Position numbers and translations under genes: made by a program
The notes under the pieces: generated by a model
The model's database searches: none
What the model was told of the DNA's origin: nothing
Seen by the model: only the letters and a program-made list of their open reading frames with translations
From: Melampsora larici-populina 98AG31
Lineage: Eukaryota > Basidiomycota > Pucciniomycetes > Pucciniales > Melampsoraceae
Direction: 5' to 3'
Assembly: GCF_000204055.1 (NCBI RefSeq)
Contig: NW_006768780.1
Location: forward strand, 470,286 to 534,285
DNA length: 64,000 nucleotides
In this document: positions 48,842 through 58,831 of the stretch, one piece after another
Layout of the letters: each line of letters starts with the position of its first letter
Numbering within the stretch: the stretch's first letter is position 1

Positions 48842-49615
48842 TCCATTAAATCACTATTTGCAATTCTCTCAGTTTTTCAATCATTCATATTTTGTTTCAG
48901 TTTTGTTTCATTTTTATATATAAATTTCTATTGATAGTTTCGAAAATTTCACAAAAAGTCTACTACGGCTTAAAAGACTCTTAGCGATGTAATATATAGC
49001 TTATGCTGTATAGTACACCACGTGTTTGGGGGGGGGCCGTCGGGCCGAGAGTCTCAGGGCCAAGTTGGCTCTCTGCATGGTAGGGTGCAGGGGTGGGTGG
49101 GAGGTCAAAGAAAATTGAATGAAATGAAATGAGAAATTGACTAATCTTATTACCTCTTGTTGCTAGGAAAACTTTAGTTTTCAGGATGAGTGAAGGGAAT
49201 TGGGATTTTGGATGATAAGAGATTTGTAGACGTCTCTTACCTCCAAAATACGTTGGGGGAGTTTCTATCTGATGCCCCGGTACCGAGTCATGCTCTGTAC
49301 CGGGTGTTTGTTCCCTTCCTCATGTCCGTGATTTTATGGAATTATACAGAAACTGTTGTTCCTTTGGGTTTCTGTAACATTCCATTAAATCACTATTCAC
49401 AAGTCTCTCAGTTTTTCATTCATTCATATTTTGTTTCAGTTTTGTTTCATTTTTATATATAAATTTTTATTGATAGTTTCTAAAATTTCACAAAAAGTCT
49501 ACTACGGCTTAAAAGACTCTTAGCGATGTAATATATAGCTTATGCTGTATAGTACACCGCGTGTTTGGGGGGGGGCCGTCGGGCCGAGAGTCTCAGGGCC
49601 GAGTTGGCTCTCTGC
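48842..49615 (+). repeat. 235-bp direct repeat pair, 539-bp offset
   Basis: Copies at 48842-49076 and 49381-49615 align without gaps and with few differences. Each has an AT-rich first half (TTTTGTTTCAGTTTTGTTTC) and a GC-rich end (GGGGGGGGGCCGTCGGGCCG). The first copy abuts the 538-bp MITE. The arrangement resembles a terminal-repeat element in miniature, but the ends are not TG...CA and no target duplication was seen. Confidence 0.75.
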
Positions 49616-50004
49616 TACCATCTCTCAGGACGTATCGTCCGGAGCCTGCGGAGAGCCACCTCGGTACGTCATGAGATCTGTATGGGTGTCCTTGTGGATA
49701 TTCCCCCCCAAAAGCATATTGACTATTGTTCACGTCACAACTTAACCAACAATCATATTTCAATTATTCATCTTTGATCAAACAGCCAACAAGGATATCG
49801 TTCAACAGACTATCAACAAGCAGCTTCCACGCTTGTAAGTCCCTCTTTAACCATCTATCTTGATCATCTTTCTAGTCATCGGTTCTTCCACCTCCTTCCT
49901 TGTCTTATCCCAAATATATTTCACTGCAGACATTATTCGGGTTCCCCAAGTGGGCAGGGAAAAATGATTGGGAGTATGATTTGTCATAAAATGGTCTATC
50001 ACTC

Positions 50005-50461
50005 CACACCTGAGCCATAACACCCACACTACATATGTGTAGCAGGCTCAGTGAATATGTGGTTATCATGTACATACAGTTCTGCTCAGTTATCTGCTCA
50101 TCAGGACAAGTTATTCATATGTAATACATGCTGTAACTTCTTTCAGATTGAAAAAAGCTTCCAAAAGATTGACTACATACACTGACTCAATGTTTTGGTG
50201 TGATCTCATCAACTCAACTGCATGTAACACACTTTCTGTTACTAAGACATAGCTTCAACAATATTGCCTGAGCAGCTACAGAATTATATGTAGTGAATTT
50301 TTGGGAAAAAAATTTCAAAGTCGAAAAAGTTACATGTGGTATAACATGTGATTTATTTATTCTGATGGGCAAAAAACTGAGCAGACCTGTATGTACATGA
50401 TAGACAACTATTGACTTAGCTTGCTGCACATATGTAGTGTGGGTGAAATGGCCCAGGTGTG
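50005..50461. mobile_element. 457-bp MITE-like foldback element
   Basis: The ends are inverted repeats of about 100 bp: CACACCTGAGCCATAACACC on the left and the reverse complement of CACACCTGGGCCATTTCACC on the right. The arms continue through CACTACATATGTG and ATCATGTACATACAG. No coding capacity was seen. Confidence 0.8.
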
Positions 50462-51047
50462 CAGTATTAGATTCTTTTATGAAAAACTGTACTATTAATC
50501 ATTTTCCTCTGCCAAATTGGGGAAGTTGAATGATGTTTACAGTGTTTAGCATCTTCATTTTCCTCTTCAGTATACTTCCGTAAATAGGGCGGTTCAAGAA
50601 GGGTTTGGCAAACCCCCTCGACGCAACCTGGCGACCCACATTTTAAGGTCAGCCAGTCCTTAAAATCCGGGTTTGCACACTCACGAACACCTTAAATTTA
50701 AGTTTTAAGTCTAGATAAAATCAGGTCCAACACACTTCCAACCCCCCCAAAAAAAAATCTTCGTTCCAACATTCCTTTTTTTCGATGATCCTTTTTTTTT
50801 TGGAATGAAAAACTTTTTTTAGTGGTCAATGCAGGTGGTATCTGTGGAGAACCACAGATCATATCACACGGTACACCATTGGCACCGTTGTTTTTCCATC
50901 ATCAAAAAACCTCATCTGCTTTCTTTGCATCATCTGATTTCTTTATCAAACATGCCTTGCATTTCCGAATGATCCTCTGTAATCCGCGACTTAACCAATC
51001 TCTGTCTTGTCTCCCATATGGCCACCGAAATACGCTTGATTGGACTA
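50462..51047. other. intergenic 5' of Harbinger relic
   Basis: Contains GGGCGGTTCAAGAAGGGTTT at about 50589, a possible terminal repeat of the downstream Harbinger element; no matching right end was found. Homopolymer C and A runs lie near 50750. Confidence 0.35.
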
Positions 51048-52329
51048 GAAGGTTTTCTCAACGTTCCATCTGAAGGGGAGCTTATATTCCATAATAACCT
51101 AGTATTGGCCAACATTTACAATGTCGTCCTCGATTAAGAACAACGGTGGGGTGAGCTCCTTGCTCACGTCGTCTCGAGACGTTACCTTCAAGATCGCATC
51201 CGTGAACCGTTCCCCACGGCTTTCGACTTAAGAGACATGTTGCGAGCCCGACGAACAGACTTCCGTCAGGCCATGCAAACAATGCCGGAAGGATTCCACG
51301 CGCTTCTTCAAATGATTTGATCTCATGAAGTGTTCATATCTACCGGAAACCATCCACAGCCTCCCGTGGAAAAACAATTAGCGATAACTCTGGAGCGACT
51401 TGGTAGTAACGGCAACGGTGCCTTGGTGGGCAGGTTTGCCCGGAACTATAAGATCGGCCGTGGCTCAGTCATCAACTGTACTCGAAGAGTAATTACAGCA
51501 ATCTTGAGTGTGGGTGCTCACTACCTATCTTGGCCGAACTCCGACAGACAAAAATCTATCTCTACTGTCCTTGGACGCGAAGGTTTCACTGGTTGCGTGG
51601 GTTTTGTTGATGGAACAACAATTCCATTGTTCCAAAGGCCCGGGCGTGACGGCAAGGTGTTTTTCGACAGGAAACACCGGTACTCAGTTAATGTACAGAT
51701 TGTATGTGACTGCGACAGGAGGATCACTTACGCCTACACAGGTTGGCCGGGATCGTGTTGCGACAACACAGTTTATTACAAGACCGAGTTAGCAAATCAT
51801 CCAGAACAATTTTTTGACAAAGGTATGTACTCCATCTGCCTTAATTATTGCATAACAGGTTGGGTAACTAAGACTTATGCTTTCATTAGGCAAGTACATA
51901 GTGGCTGACTCAGCCTACATACCCTCAGAAACTGTCGTGCCGTTGTATAAAGGTCAGGCAGCTGAAGTTGAGAGAAATAAGGACTTCAACTGGTGTGTTG
52001 CAAAGGCCAGGGTCAGGAACAAGCATTTCATCGGCATATTAAAGTTAAGATGGATGTCACTTCAAGGTCTCAGATTAGCATTAAATAGTTGGAGTGACAT
52101 GTTCCACATTCTGAGGTGGATCCGCTGCTGCGTTATCTTACACAACATGTTAGCGGATCTTGGTAACACTTGGAATGAAGACAAGGAAAATCCTATAGTA
52201 CGGGAACCAGGCGAAGCTGGGCAAGTACAAGGTGGCGTACGTGCAGATGATGCTTCAATTGAGAGAGGAAGGGCAATGCGTGAACCACAAAGAGCATCCA
52301 CCCCTCACACTCAACATATAGGTACTTAG
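51048..52329 (+). pseudogene. PIF/Harbinger transposase relic (DDE_Tnp_4, HARBI1-like)
   Basis: The frame runs from about 51048 through RRYLQDR, FRQAMQTMPEGFHALLQ and LERLGSNGNGA. The catalytic region then has FVDGTTIPL (first Asp), GWPGSCCDNTVY (second region), GKYIVADSAYIP (third Asp-like position) and ARVRNKHFIGILKLRW. An intron (about 51822-51890, GTATGT...CATTAG) splits FFDK and GKYIVADS in frame. Two in-frame stops lie in the N-terminal half: TAA at 51135 and TGA at 51318. In the last motif relatives carry Glu where this copy reads Lys (R-N-K-H-F-I-G), so the catalytic acid appears lost. The copy is dead by three independent changes. Confidence 0.85.
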
Positions 52330-52386
52330 ATCATCTATTTCATAACTTATATTTTTCATTCTATCTAATTGGTTGTTTGTGTCCTA

Positions 52387-52686
52387 GGCCAGAGCCGTTG
52401 TTCGTACAGTAGCTGGTTGAGCTTGTGCTGATTAAGCTGAAGAGCATACTATCAGGTGAATATAAATATTATCTTTGGGAAGAGAAAATCTCATAGATCA
52501 GCTATCTAAGTCAATAGCATAAACTAATCATCTTGTGACTCAATATATAGGTCAGAGCCATTGTTTGTACAGTAGCTAGTTGAGCTTGTGCTGATTAAGC
52601 TGAAGAGCATACTATCAGGTCAAAGCCGTTGTTCGTACAGTAGCTAGTTGAGCTTGTGCTGATTAAGCTGAACAGCATACTATCAG
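52387..52686 (+). repeat. three copies of a 67-bp direct repeat
   Basis: Copies at about 52387-52455, 52551-52618 and 52619-52686 share CAGAGCC-TTGTT-GTACAGTAGCT and TTGAGCTTGTGCTGATTAAG, and end CATACTATCAG. The second and third are adjacent. The first and second are separated by a ~95-bp GTGAATATAA...TATATAG spacer with intron-like ends, related to the spacer near 46800. Confidence 0.8.
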
Positions 52687-52795
52687 ATCTGTGATCAAAA
52701 ACTTCTAGACATTCATAATAAGGGAATCACCTGCCCAGCTCTGATACCTAGCCAAAGTAGCAAGAGACCTTAGTAAAGGAGCTCAGGAGGAAAGG

Positions 52796-52955
52796 TATTA
52801 GGACCTCTTGGGGTGTTGATCAAGAGATTACGAGAATCAAAGGTGCCATGTGATTATAATGAGATTGCAACGTGAGGATTGGAAAATCTCTGACAGGCGC
52901 AGTATAAGCGCATGAGGACCTCAGTACAAGCATAGCCTAATAGTGGCTCATAACA
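52796..52955 (-). repeat. 3' LTR of the chromovirus
   Basis: 160 bp, apparently identical to 60280-60439. On the plus strand it begins TATTAGGACCTCTTGGGG and ends GGCTCATAACA, next to the AAAGG target duplication at 52791-52795. Confidence 0.92.
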
Positions 52956-52972
52956 CCACTCCCCCTTTATGT
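52956..52972 (-). other. polypurine tract
   Basis: AAAGGGGGAGTGG on the minus strand directly adjoins the 3' LTR, the expected position of the plus-strand priming site. Confidence 0.7.
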
Positions 52973-53044
52973 TACCACTCCCTCTTGCTGAGTGCAACAT
53001 CTTTCCACGGGTTTGCATTAAAAAACCCCTGTGGGGAAAAAGCG

Positions 53045-55780
53045 TCACCCTCTCACCATTCTCCTTTTCCTGTTGTTTGATTCCACCCTCTTTCCATATC
53101 TTTCTTCAAACTTTCTGATTAGCTCTTTTGAATTTTGAACTCCCTCCTCAGGTTCCCATGAATCATGTTCGGCACTGTATCCTTTCCAACTTACTAAGGA
53201 TTCAATTTTCTTTTTGTTTCTTCTTTTGTCTAAGATTTCTTCGACCTCATATTCTTCTTCATTTTCAATCATGATTGGAGGCGGTTCAGCGTTTTGCTGT
53301 TCAGGAAAATTGCTTTTATGATACCTTCGAAGCAGACTGACATGAAATACCGGATGGACTGTCTTCATAGAGATAGGTAATGTCAGTTTGTACGCATTTC
53401 CTGTGATCTTCTTTTCAATCTTGAAAGGACCTAGCCATCTGTGGCCGAACTTAGCTGAAGGCCTTGTGGTTGATATATGCTTGCTATTCAGCCAAACTTC
53501 GTCGCCTTCCTTCCACTCTGGTGAGCTTAATACTTTCTTGTTAAATTGAATCTTCATTTCATGTTGCGCTTCTTCCATTGCTCCTTTCAATTCTTGCTGT
53601 ACCTCTTGAATCTGTTTAATACGATCTTCTACCATCGGCAAACACTGGTCTTCTGTCGGGACTCCTGTAAATGCAACATCATAGCCATAATTAGCTTTGA
53701 AAGGTGACATTCCTATAGACACATGATGATTATTGTTGTAAGAAAACTCGGCCATGGGAAGAAGTGAATTCCAGTCATTTTGCATGTACGACGTGAAGTG
53801 TCGTAGATACTGTTCAACCGCTTTGTTGGTGATTTCTGATTGCCCGTCGGTTTGAGGATGATATGCAGTTGAAGCTTGCGTGGTAATGCCCAATCTTCTA
53901 TTCATTTCTCTTGTAATCCTTGAGATAAAGATACTACCGCGATCTGACGTGATCGTCTTCGGAGTTCCATGAATCCGCCATACGTTCTGAATCATCAACG
54001 TCGCAAGTTCGTCCGAGGTCATTGATTTTGAACAGGCGATGAAATGTGCCATCTTCGTAAGTCTGTCTACAACCGTCAGTATGCTGTCATGCCCATCGGA
54101 CTTTGGAAGATCAGTTATTAAATCGTAACACAAATCAGTCCAAGGTCCATAGGGTATTGGGAGGGGCTGTAAACTTCCAAAGGGTTTGGAGGTTCTTGCT
54201 TTTACCCTCTGGCATGATTGACAGCCATCTACATACTTGTTTATGTAGGCTTTCATGGATGGCCAGTAGTATGAGCGCTTTACCAATGCCAGTGTTCTTG
54301 ACCTTCCCGGGTGACCAGCGATCATGCTATCATGCCTTGACTTTAGGATTTGGATCTTCAGGTTTGCAACATCCGGCACTTCAACTCGTTTGTTCTTGTA
54401 AAGAATTCCATCAACTACTGAATAATCCAGCAAGTGCTTTGAATTCAGCATTTCTTCTAGCATTCGTAAGATTTCTGATATTCTCTGATCTGATTTTGAG
54501 TACCTCCTTACTTCCTTGAGTATTTCAGCATCTCCCCATATTAAGTCTTTGTCTTCACCAGCCATGAGCTCAATTTCATCGCATGTGAATTCTTCTATGT
54601 CTTCCTTTTCAAACCAAGCTTCTATCAAATCTAATTCATTGATGAAGGCGTCCTCTGGAAGATTCTCCGGCTTCAGGAGTTGCCCGAAAGTTAACTTCTC
54701 ATCTTTCGGCGGAGCTAAGTCAGGCCGGCGTGATAACGCATCAGGCTTGGTCGACTGCTTTCCCGGTCGAAATCGGATTTCGAAGTTGAAATTGCCCAGT
54801 ACCTCAACCCATCTAGCCTGTCTTCGCGTGAGTTCTTTTGTAGTCATGAGAGACTGCAGGTTCTTGTGATCAGTGTAAACAACGACACTTAGCTGATGCG
54901 GGTTTCCTTCCAAATACTGGCGCCATTCTTTGAACGCAGTTACAACCGCCAATAGCTCCTTATCGAAGATTTCGGAATTTCGTTCTGCCTGTAATAAAGA
55001 TCTTGATAAGAATGCCACTGGGTGAAGTTCTTCGTTGTCTTTTGACACCTGAGATAAGACTGCCCCGAGCGCAAAGTCAGAACAATCACATTCTATTACA
55101 AAAGGCCTGTAGGGGTCCGCAATTTTCAAAACTGGAGCCGATGTAAATGCGTCTTTGAGGCTTTCGAAAGATTTCTGTTGAGCATCTGTCCATTCAAACG
55201 GGGTTGCCTTTTGAGATAGTTCGTGCAGAGGTCGTGCCAGTCCTGAAAAGTGGGATATGAATCTTCTGTAAAAGTTAGCAAATCCTAAAAACATTTGCAC
55301 TTCTGATAGATTTCTAGGCGCTGGCCAGTCATTCACTGCTTGAACCTTGGAGTCATCCATTCGAATTTGATTACGTGATATGATTAATCCTAAGTAAGAC
55401 ACTTCTTTCTGCGAAAACTTGCACTTTTCGGGCTTGAGCCATACATTCTGTTCTTGCAAGATCTTGAGAATTTCTTTCACTTTGCTTTCGTGGTCCTCAC
55501 CAGGCTTTGTATAAATTAAGATGTCATCTTGATAGGCTGCAACATCCTTTCCTATGTGAGCTTTGAGTATATCTTGAATAAAGTATTGAAAGAAACCCGG
55601 AGCTCCAGTCGGACCAAAGGGCATAGTTAATGGTTCAAACTGCCCAGCTCTACATATGAATGCAAGCTTTGCTTCATCACCTTCCCTAACTCGTAGATTG
55701 TTATAACCATTTCTCATGTCGAGACTGGTAAATTGATCAGCATCAAGAAGACTGTCTATCAGTTCCATTGTTAGAGGTAA
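53045..55780 (-). CDS. chromovirus pol, C-terminal part (RT palm, RNase H, integrase, chromodomain)
   Basis: This is an open frame of about 910 residues from just after the nested insertion to the pol stop. It holds FTSLDMRNGYNNLRV and the RT active site YQDDILIY, then RNase H (IECDCSDFALGAVLSQ, YTDHKNLQSL). The integrase zinc-finger part is H...H...C-QSC, followed by the core (PWTDLCYDLITDLPKS, TSDRGSIFIS, YHPQTDGQSEITNKAVEQYL). The C-terminal chromodomain (YEVEEILDKRRNKKKIESLV, WKGYSAEHDSWEPEEGVQN) directs chromoviruses to particular chromatin. No internal stop is seen. It is cut from its N-terminal half by the solo LTR, so this copy cannot make an intact polyprotein. Confidence 0.92.
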   Translation of the reverse strand, partial: LPLTMELIDSLLDADQFTSLDMRNGYNNLRVREGDEAKLAFICRAGQFEPLTMPFGPTGAPGFFQYFIQDILKAHIGKDVAAYQDDILIYTKPGEDHESKVKEILKILQEQNVWLKPEKCKFSQKEVSYLGLIISRNQIRMDDSKVQAVNDWPAPRNLSEVQMFLGFANFYRRFISHFSGLARPLHELSQKATPFEWTDAQQKSFESLKDAFTSAPVLKIADPYRPFVIECDCSDFALGAVLSQVSKDNEELHPVAFLSRSLLQAERNSEIFDKELLAVVTAFKEWRQYLEGNPHQLSVVVYTDHKNLQSLMTTKELTRRQARWVEVLGNFNFEIRFRPGKQSTKPDALSRRPDLAPPKDEKLTFGQLLKPENLPEDAFINELDLIEAWFEKEDIEEFTCDEIELMAGEDKDLIWGDAEILKEVRRYSKSDQRISEILRMLEEMLNSKHLLDYSVVDGILYKNKRVEVPDVANLKIQILKSRHDSMIAGHPGRSRTLALVKRSYYWPSMKAYINKYVDGCQSCQRVKARTSKPFGSLQPLPIPYGPWTDLCYDLITDLPKSDGHDSILTVVDRLTKMAHFIACSKSMTSDELATLMIQNVWRIHGTPKTITSDRGSIFISRITREMNRRLGITTQASTAYHPQTDGQSEITNKAVEQYLRHFTSYMQNDWNSLLPMAEFSYNNNHHVSIGMSPFKANYGYDVAFTGVPTEDQCLPMVEDRIKQIQEVQQELKGAMEEAQHEMKIQFNKKVLSSPEWKEGDEVWLNSKHISTTRPSAKFGHRWLGPFKIEKKITGNAYKLTLPISMKTVHPVFHVSLLRRYHKSNFPEQQNAEPPPIMIENEEEYEVEEILDKRRNKKKIESLVSWKGYSAEHDSWEPEEGVQNSKELIRKFEERYGKRVESNNRKRRMVRG

Positions 55781-55783
55781 CGG

Positions 55784-57411
55784 TGTAGAACTTATAACCC
55801 AACAAGGGTTATACAGAGCTGGAAGAGGATAATCTACTAATAAAATGACTAGTAGAAGTTGTCTAAGAACTGCTCTTCTAAAACAACACAATCAGAAAGA
55901 GCTCTGTTGTATTGAGTACTGATAAGGCACCAGAGAAATATAACTTCACACGTAATTTTAACTTCAAAAGCACACTTTGTATTACTATCAACACTGCTAT
56001 AGTGTTATTCCCAATTGATAACTGAAAAAAAATAAGCAATATCTGATTGATATTATTCCCAATAAGTCTTTATGACTATAAAACTAAAGTAAATTTCTCT
56101 TTATAACTGTAATAAAGGGCGTATTTAAGTGAACAGGTACTATTAAAATAAGTTTATGATGATAAACAAAATAATAATGGCGTAAATGATAAAGAAAAAA
56201 AGGGGAACAACAGTCCCAAAACCCTCTCAAAGTATATATAACAATGTACTAGAACTTTTACAATGGTCAACAGCCTCAAAACCAATCAAATCCGCCCAAA
56301 ATTCCCTAAAAACCCTATGATGACGCAATGTAATGGTTTTGTTACTAATAAATGATGTAATTTTCACAGCTAAAAGTGATCAATGACGCAATAATATGAT
56401 GTACAGCACTTCTTATGATGAATACAGGTGATTTTTTCCTTGTAAACTAGCTGAAAACCAATTTTTGAGATTACAAATTTTTTCAGATGTGCTCCAATTT
56501 TTGATTACTAAAGTGCATCTTGTAGCCCACGTGTTACTGATCATTTCTGACACCTACATGACCTACTTCTGATGAGTGATGAGTAAGATATTGAGTTGTG
56601 AAGTTAAGGTTTTTAGTGTTACATATGACTTGTGACTGTAAATTCGAGATTCACACCAATTCTTTATTTGCCTTATAACTTTTTACACACACCTCCGTTA
56701 CTAATGATTTAAAGTTTGTACATTATGTAATCCACTCTTCTGCGTTGAATGAGCCATCTACCAACTTATTCTGACGTCGTTTGACATATGTAATTAGCTG
56801 AAAACCTCCATTTTCCACGAATTTCACCCATTTTCTTCACTTTTCACAGCTACTACTATCTTTTTCTTGCTCATGTAATATGACATCATCATCTATAGCC
56901 TTAAAAATCCCGGAAAATCCTCTTGGCAACCTTAAATTCCATCACTACCACTATTACACAACCAAACTACACGTGTACCTCTTGTTTACCAACTTCGAAA
57001 AAGTGCTTTTTTCCTAATAACTTCTGTTTCTACTTATCAACCTTGAAGATTAAAATTGTCATAGTATCATATAATGTTGTTCTTTCATATTCTAACCTCA
57101 TAATACCCATAACTTCATTTTTACTAACCTAAAAACCATTTTCCAACCTTTATACCTATAATTTCGAATTTTTCTTATGTTTTTCTTTCTTTCTTTTTGT
57201 AATAAATTTGTAAGTAAACTATAATGATCTTAATATATAATGTGAAATAAAATGATGTAATGTTGACCTAATGACCAATACATAAGCCTACAAGAGCTTC
57301 AATTGATCAAAAACCTCCATTTCGAATTTTCTTTCCTGCTGAATCCTGCTAATAAACTGGTAAACTGGTAATTGTGAATTTTTTAATTGATCCCATAAAT
57401 TGATCACCACA
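55784..57411 (-). mobile_element. 1.63-kb solo LTR, copy 2, nested in RT
   Basis: In element sense it starts TGTGGTGATC and ends GTTCTACA. The 4-bp duplication CCGT lies at 55780-55783 and again at 57412-57415. It interrupts RT exactly at the conserved KYPL-PLTMEL region. It is homologous to 43761-45379 throughout but has clearly diverged from it. No coding capacity. Confidence 0.88.
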
Positions 57412-58831
57412 ACGGGTACTTGTTTTTTACAGTGAGCGCATTTAGTCGGCGGTAGTCAAAACAGGGACGCAGGTTTCCATCTTTCTTCCCAGTGAAGAGG
57501 ACGGGAGCTGCCCAAGGAGAGGTGGTTCGACAAATTGTTCCATTTGCTAACCCTTTCTCAATCATCTCATTCAGGGCATCGTTTTCTTTAGGTGATAACG
57601 GGATAATCCTTCCTGCCTGCGGGGTCGCACCTGGTACCAAGTCGACCCTGAAGTCGTACGGACGGTGAGGAGGCAACACGTTGGACTTGTTCTTTTCGAA
57701 CATGTCAAGATATTCATGATACGTGCGTGGTACAAGTTCTGCAGCAGTCTTCACCTTCACATCCTTTGATTTCTCAGCTGCTAGTTTGGCTGAGAAGTTC
57801 CACGAAGTTTTGGCGGCAGCAATACTTGCATACGACTTCGTTAGAGTTGGAGGACGGATTTTTCTTGCTTCCTGCCATAGCCTCGTAGATCGTGTCGCTA
57901 CCGTGGGGGCTTGTCTGTTGTTCAGGAGAGGAGTTTGATTGCAACCTGTTCTTTCAACTAGAGGTACAGAAACGGTAGCAGACTCACATTGCAAGGGTGT
58001 TTGTGAGACAATTTTACTTGACTCCACCCCCTCTTCATAGTTCCTAGCTTCCTCCGTGTCACTCATCTGGTTTCTCGGAGGGGTTTTCGGACTTGAAGAT
58101 ACTGCAATGCTTTGTGTCGAATTCAAGCTTGCTTCTTGAGGTCCAGTTAATTCAAGAGGTAATTCTACAGGGGAAAGAAGCTTGTGACCTGTTTCAAGTG
58201 GCAATGGATTGTGGCTCAAATCGTACTCACATTGCGGGGGTGTGAATGAGTTAAACTTGAACTCCACCCCCTCGTCACGGTTCCTAGCGTGCCTTTCAGG
58301 CTCCTTTGATACCATTGAGGCTGTTTTCGGACCAGACGAAATCATTGATTCAGGCGGAGCTGAATCAATGACCGCAATGCTGCTAACTTGACTTCTTAAA
58401 CAACTTCTGTTCCAGTCAATGCGCTCATGGTTCTTCTTTATCCATGGCATTCCCAGAATCAGGTCGTATTTGTCGCGTAAATCAGTGATTATGAATGTGG
58501 TTGTCGAGTCTTCGTTGTTGATGATGTATTCTCCTACGTCATTGATGTGAGAGGAGTGCCCGCTAAAGCCTGTCACTTTTCTTGGCTCTTCAAGCGGGGA
58601 TGTGGTCAAGGTGTGTTTCTTCACAAACGCACTGCTTACTGCTTCGTGAGTTGCTCCGCTATCAATGAGGGCACGGGCACAAATTGTTGTGGCAAGGGAT
58701 GGATCAGTTAAGTGAATGAGATCTATAATTCGTGTATCTTTCATTTCTAAACTACTAATATCTCCTAACTTCTCCATACATAGGTTGCTCGGGGGAGGCA
58801 CAACTTTCACTCCCGAGCATTGCCATTTTTT
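57412..58831 (-). CDS. chromovirus pol, N-terminal part (protease, RT fingers)
   Basis: The frame is -1 relative to gag and overlaps its 3' end. The aspartic protease motif [13 protein letters not shown] and the hydrophobic [12 protein letters not shown] are present. A long, poorly conserved linker follows, then RT fingers ([36 protein letters not shown]). The frame runs into the nested LTR and stops at 57404. The first in-frame start in this ORF is only GTG near 58810, so expression by frameshifting from gag is more likely. Confidence 0.88.

Noticed and set aside
52854..53048. Small open frame at the 3' end of the chromovirus, repeated at 60338-60586
   Set aside because: Both are readings through the LTR sequence rather than a gene.
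53045..55891. First ~35 residues of the large pol frame as native N-terminus
   Set aside because: They are encoded by the end of the nested solo LTR; the true RT sequence resumes at about 55780.
55784..57411. Insertion in pol considered as an intron
   Set aside because: It has TG...CA ends, a 4-bp target duplication and a homologous free copy at 43761-45379, so it is a mobile element.
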